Origin: Acidobacteriota bacterium
GTDB taxonomy: Bacteria > Acidobacteriota > Terriglobia > Terriglobales > Acidobacteriaceae
DNA length: 64,000 bases
Direction: 5' to 3'
Assembly (NCBI GenBank): GCA_021779935.1
Contig: JAJXZT010000040.1
Location: forward strand, 232,792-296,791
Shown: positions 61,375 to 64,000 of the stretch, piece after piece
How positions within the stretch are numbered: the first letter of the stretch is position 1
Layout of the letters: every line of letters begins with the position of its first letter
Notes under the pieces: generated by a model
Databases searched by the model: none
What the model saw: only the letters and a program-made list of their open reading frames with translations
What the model was told of the DNA's origin: nothing
Made by a program: the position numbers and the translations under genes

Positions 61375-62457
61375 TTATGTTCCTGGATGCGCAGGCAGCA
61401 CGCGCCGTTCCGCCGCTTGTGCTTGAGTGAAAACTCCTGCCACCCTAGTCCCGCAATGCGTGCAGCTTCCTTCGTGCATATCGCTCTCCAGCACGGAGTG
61501 CCACGAGCGCCGAACCACGCGATGCCGGCATCCCGGACAGATGGTATCTCCGCCATCGCTGAAGATGTTTCCCTCGTAGACGTACTTGATTCCCATCTCC
61601 ATCGCCAGCTTCCGCGCTCTGTGCAGCGTCTCCGGCGGAGTCGCGAGCTTGTCCATCAACCGGAAGTCCGGATGAAATGCAGTGAAGTGCAGCGGCACGT
61701 CGTCGCCCAGGTTTTCCAGTACCCAGCCGCATAACTGCCGTACCTCTTCCGAATCGTCATTCAGCGTCGGAATCATCAGGTTCGTAATTTCGAACCACAC
61801 ATTCGTCTCGCGTCGCAACCAGCACAGAACGTCCAGCACCGGTTGCAGATGCGTCAGCGTAATCTTCGAGTAGAACGTCTCGGTGAACGCCTTCAGGTCG
61901 ATGTTCGCCGCATCGATATATTGATATATGTCAAAGAATGCCTCGCGCGTCACGTAGCCGTTCGAAACCATTACCGTGTTGAGGTCAGCCGCGTGCGCCT
62001 CGCGGGCGATATCGATCACGTATTCGCCCCAGATTGTCGGCTCGTTGTACGTAAACGCGATGCTCGGCGCCCCGTGCTGCACCGCCAGTTCCACCACGGT
62101 CTCCGGGGTCAGGCTCGCCGAATGCACCTGGTCCGCCTTCGCTTTGCTGATGTCAAAATTCTGGCAGAACTGGCAACCCATGTTGCAGCCCGCCGTGCCC
62201 ATCGATAGGATTTTCGTTCCCGGCAAAAAGTGGTTCAGCGGCTTCTTTTCGATCGGGTCCAGCGCAACCGCTGCCGGCCGCCCGTAGCCGAGCTGCACCA
62301 GCCGTCCACCATGGTTCTGCCGTATGAAGCAGAACCCGTGCTGCCCCTCGCCAATGTGGCAGTGCCGCGGACACAGGTAGCAGTGCAGCCGCCCATCGGC
62401 CATCGGCTCCCACCACCGCGCCTCGTGCAGAACTTCCCGCGTTGCCTCGGACTTCAT
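61375..62457 (-). CDS. amrS: AmmeMemoRadiSam system radical SAM enzyme AmrS
   Basis: Radical SAM enzyme of the AMMECR1/MEMO-associated group, 360 aa; its physiological reaction is not established. The cluster motif is GTAGCNMGCQFCQN (C91, C95, C98), and the N-terminal Cys group CYLCPRHC (26-33) is usual for the family. Other motifs are SIAFTYNEPTIWGEYV, DLKAFTETFYSKIT and FTAFHPDFRLMDK. At the C-terminus a rubredoxin-like pair of CxxC motifs (CPGCRHR, CTHCGTR) is visible. The ATG at 62457 is chosen over 62511 by family start. The usual AmrA/AmrB partner genes are not in the window. Confidence 0.92.
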   Translation of the reverse strand: MKSEATREVLHEARWWEPMADGRLHCYLCPRHCHIGEGQHGFCFIRQNHGGRLVQLGYGRPAAVALDPIEKKPLNHFLPGTKILSMGTAGCNMGCQFCQNFDISKAKADQVHSASLTPETVVELAVQHGAPSIAFTYNEPTIWGEYVIDIAREAHAADLNTVMVSNGYVTREAFFDIYQYIDAANIDLKAFTETFYSKITLTHLQPVLDVLCWLRRETNVWFEITNLMIPTLNDDSEEVRQLCGWVLENLGDDVPLHFTAFHPDFRLMDKLATPPETLHRARKLAMEMGIKYVYEGNIFSDGGDTICPGCRHRVVRRSWHSVLESDMHEGSCTHCGTRVAGVFTQAQAAERRVLPAHPGT

Positions 62458-62520
62458 GGCAATCACCGCGATGTATTGTAGCGCTCTGGCAGACTCTTGG
62501 CTTGATCGCAAATAAAAGAA

Positions 62521-62561
62521 GTGGGCGCCATCACTGTGCTTGGGGATGTTCAGGCGCCCAC
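62521..62561 (-). terminator. Hairpin upstream of amrS
   Basis: GTGGGCGCC (62521-62529) pairs perfectly with GGCGCCCAC (62553-62561); the 23-base loop is large. On the minus strand the stem is followed by TTCTTTTATTT, and amrS starts 63 bases further on. It is either a second terminator after the sigma factor gene or an attenuator in the amrS leader. Confidence 0.5.
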
Positions 62562-62611
62562 CTGAGGATTTGGGTTACCTGATGGACGAACCACGGTTCT
62601 TTTCGTTAGCG

Positions 62612-62645
62612 AGAAAAAGCCCCCTTCGATACGAAGGAGGCTTTC
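62612..62645 (-). terminator. Intrinsic terminator after the sigma factor gene
   Basis: AGCCCCCTTCG (62616-62626), loop ATA, CGAAGGAGGCT (62630-62640), with one mismatch. On the minus strand the stem is followed by TTTTTCTCG. It lies about 60 bases after the 62701 stop. Confidence 0.75.
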
Positions 62646-62700
62646 CGGGGGAGGGCCGCTCAGTCCGGCGCGGTTCAGTCGCCGGGGCGCCGCGAGGAAT

Positions 62701-63228
62701 CTAGAACTTCATCTCACTCAATAACTCTCGTACCCGCAGACGCGCCGCATGCAGCCCCGTCTGCGACTCTTCTTCCGTGATCCCCAGCAGCCGCGCCACG
62801 CGCGCATGGCTGTATCCCTCACCGTCGTGCATGCAGAAAATAAGCCGCTCCGTTCCAGGCAACTGCACAATCGCCCGCTCCAGCAGCACCCGACGGGTAT
62901 TTCGCCGGATCGACGCAATCTCGCCCTGCACCCTGCACCGCAGGCTCAACTGGCCAATCGGCATCATCTTCCGTAATTCGTGCAGGAATGCTTCGTCGAT
63001 CAACGCTTCACTCGGTTCACCTGCCCACTGGAAGGCCCGCTCGAACGCCCGCGTACGCAACCGCTCAGCATCCATCTCATGATCTGTCATCCAGAAGGCA
63101 AAAGAATAAATCCGGTGGCGGTTCTCCTCGAAGATTCGCGCCTGAGCCTCTCCCAGCCCGGACTCCACACCCGGCAAGAATTCCGTGAACCGCGAACTTC
63201 CTACTACCTGGATTCCTTCAGACATCAT
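62701..63228 (-). CDS. ECF-type RNA polymerase sigma factor
   Basis: The 175-aa protein has a sigma region 2-like half (ARIFEENRHRIYSFAFWMTD, RTRAFERAFQWAGEPSEAL) and a clear region 4 (RAIVQLPGTERLIFCMHDGE, YSHARVARLLGITEEESQTG) with its helix-turn-helix. There is no obvious anti-sigma gene next to it on either side within the window. The ATG at 63228 begins MMSEGIQVV. CTCCAGAGG-type pyrimidine/purine tracts lie upstream (CCTCCA on the other strand), compatible with a ribosome site. Targets cannot be told from sequence. Confidence 0.83.
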   Translation of the reverse strand: MMSEGIQVVGSSRFTEFLPGVESGLGEAQARIFEENRHRIYSFAFWMTDHEMDAERLRTRAFERAFQWAGEPSEALIDEAFLHELRKMMPIGQLSLRCRVQGEIASIRRNTRRVLLERAIVQLPGTERLIFCMHDGEGYSHARVARLLGITEEESQTGLHAARLRVRELLSEMKF

Positions 63229-63670
63229 GCACCTCTGGAGGTTCTATGAATTCGTGTGCGCCGATACTGCGTTTCCAGCACGGTGTCCGCCGGAGTGCCG
63301 GCCAACAAACTCTCACTTGAAAGACACCGCCTGTGCGGCGCACGTCTGAATCGTTGCAATCGGGCAGCCGAATCCTCTTGTTCTCCCGTGTTCTTTAGTG
63401 CCACCTCGCAAGTCTTTGGAAGCTAAGCAATTACTCGCTTCGCACACCTCCTCGCACCCTTCAAACTCTACTTGCTCGGGAAATTTCCACGGAAATTGAA
63501 GATTTGGAGGGTAGAGAGATATTGAAAAGTGGCACTACAGTACTCACAATTACCTACAATCTTCCATCTTCTTGGTTGCGTTGGATCAGATCCATGGGAT
63601 CGCTGAAGAATGTATCCCCCTCCCCCTGTTTCGCGATACTTTGTTTTCAAATAGTACGAACTTTTCCCTC

Positions 63671-63714
63671 TAAATATTTCAAAATAAAGGGATTATAGGT
63701 TAAATATTTCAAAA
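63671..63714. repeat. Two direct copies of TAAATATTTCAAAA
   Basis: Identical 14-base copies at 63671-63684 and 63701-63714, 30 bases apart. Confidence 0.6.
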
Positions 63715-63729
63715 GAAAGCACTTAGTGA

Positions 63730-63757
63730 AGGTGCTAGGTGCCAGGTATTAGGTACT
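63730..63757 (+). repeat. Four tandem AGGT heptamers
   Basis: Four consecutive seven-base units AGGTGCT, AGGTGCC, AGGTATT, AGGTACT. Short tandem runs of this kind are, as far as I recall, common in intergenic regions of Acidobacteria genomes. Confidence 0.6.
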
Positions 63758-63876
63758 AGAAAGAACAAAACCCATATTGAGCGGGCGGATTGGGCTTGGC
63801 ATATCCCCACTGTGAGCAGCTACTGGAGCTACTAAGCTACTGCGCTGCTGAAAGACAAAAGCAACAGCAAAAGCAA

Positions 63877-63895
63877 AGCCCGCGCGGGGCGGGCT
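63877..63895 (-). terminator. GC-rich hairpin near the right end
   Basis: AGCCCGC (63877-63883), loop GCGGG, GCGGGCT (63889-63895). On the minus strand it is followed by TTGCTTTTGCTGTTGC, so it may end a minus-strand gene lying beyond the right edge. Confidence 0.4.
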
Positions 63896-64000
63896 TGAAT
63901 GTTTTGTCGCTATATCTAGTCTGACATATCAGAGGGGGAAAAGGGGACATCGAATTTGAAACTCTATTTGCTTTGGAATGAAATAGCTGCGGGAAATGTG

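Larger units (their letters stand above)
63229..64000. other. Right-end region without a convincing gene
   Basis: About 770 bases. No frame looks like a protein. It is AT-richer than the rest of the window, especially 63470-63720, and holds several short direct repeats and a GC-rich hairpin near its end. The sigma factor promoter should lie at its left side. Confidence 0.5.

Noticed and set aside
1..64000. CRISPR array, rRNA operon, prophage or integron
   Set aside because: No regularly spaced repeats, no rRNA-like sequence, no integrase or phage structural genes; only IS remnants were found.

Overview
The window is a contiguous piece of a bacterial chromosome of moderate to high GC content. 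The gene set fits Acidobacteriota (Terriglobia/Koribacter-like), and this is an inference from gene content: a full Tol-Pal operon with a TonB-type TolA, ispH next to squalene-hopene cyclase, a two-subunit KorAB, an UpxY/RfaH-type antiterminator and a Wzi-family protein in a large exopolysaccharide locus, a solitary AmrS radical SAM enzyme, and AGGT-type heptamer repeats. No tRNA, rRNA or CRISPR array was seen.

Region 1 (1-21.4 kb) is housekeeping. It holds shc (cut by the left edge) and ispH, recN, the tolQ-tolR-tolA-tolB-pal-cpoB operon, a small 2Fe-2S ferredoxin-like protein, korB-korA, accA, dnaE, a tRNA nucleotidyltransferase with a histone-H1-like tail, a two-helix membrane protein and ahcY. 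Several intrinsic terminators are visible, after korB, accA, pcnB and ahcY.

Region 2 (21.4-26.9 kb) is a patch of gene decay and mobile DNA. It holds a small lipoprotein gene with a possibly structured leader, lhgO, two small minus-strand genes cut by an IS21-family remnant (istA 3' end, intact istB, tandem end repeats), a 17-codon tail of a second lipoprotein copy at the IS edge, an IS3-type orfA scrap, and an unknown secreted protein.

Region 3 (26.9-61.3 kb) is an exopolysaccharide/capsule locus arranged as two arms that diverge from about 50.6 kb. The minus arm reads, in transcription order: UpxY antiterminator, TetR regulator, Wza, Wzc-like tyrosine kinase, WecB, Wzx flippase, AsnB-like amidotransferase, GT4, a small membrane ORF, a Wzy/ligase, three further GT4s (with an epimerase scrap between two of them), FnlA-FnlB-FnlC (UDP-L-FucNAc), a WbuB-like GT4, aminotransferase, GNAT and the initiating phosphosugar transferase. 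Many of these genes overlap by ATGA or GTGA. The plus arm has a secreted protein of unknown function, a Wzi-like barrel, a small barrel, a PglF/WbpM-type 4,6-dehydratase, a small unknown, a WbpA-like UDP-GlcNAc dehydrogenase and a WbpP/Gne-like 4-epimerase. Together the genes predict a Wzx/Wzy polymer with N-acetylfucosamine, an aminouronic acid (possibly amidated) and a bacillosamine-like 4-amino sugar.

Region 4 (61.3-64 kb) has AmrS, two hairpins, an orphan ECF-like sigma factor, and about 770 bases with short repeats and no convincing gene.
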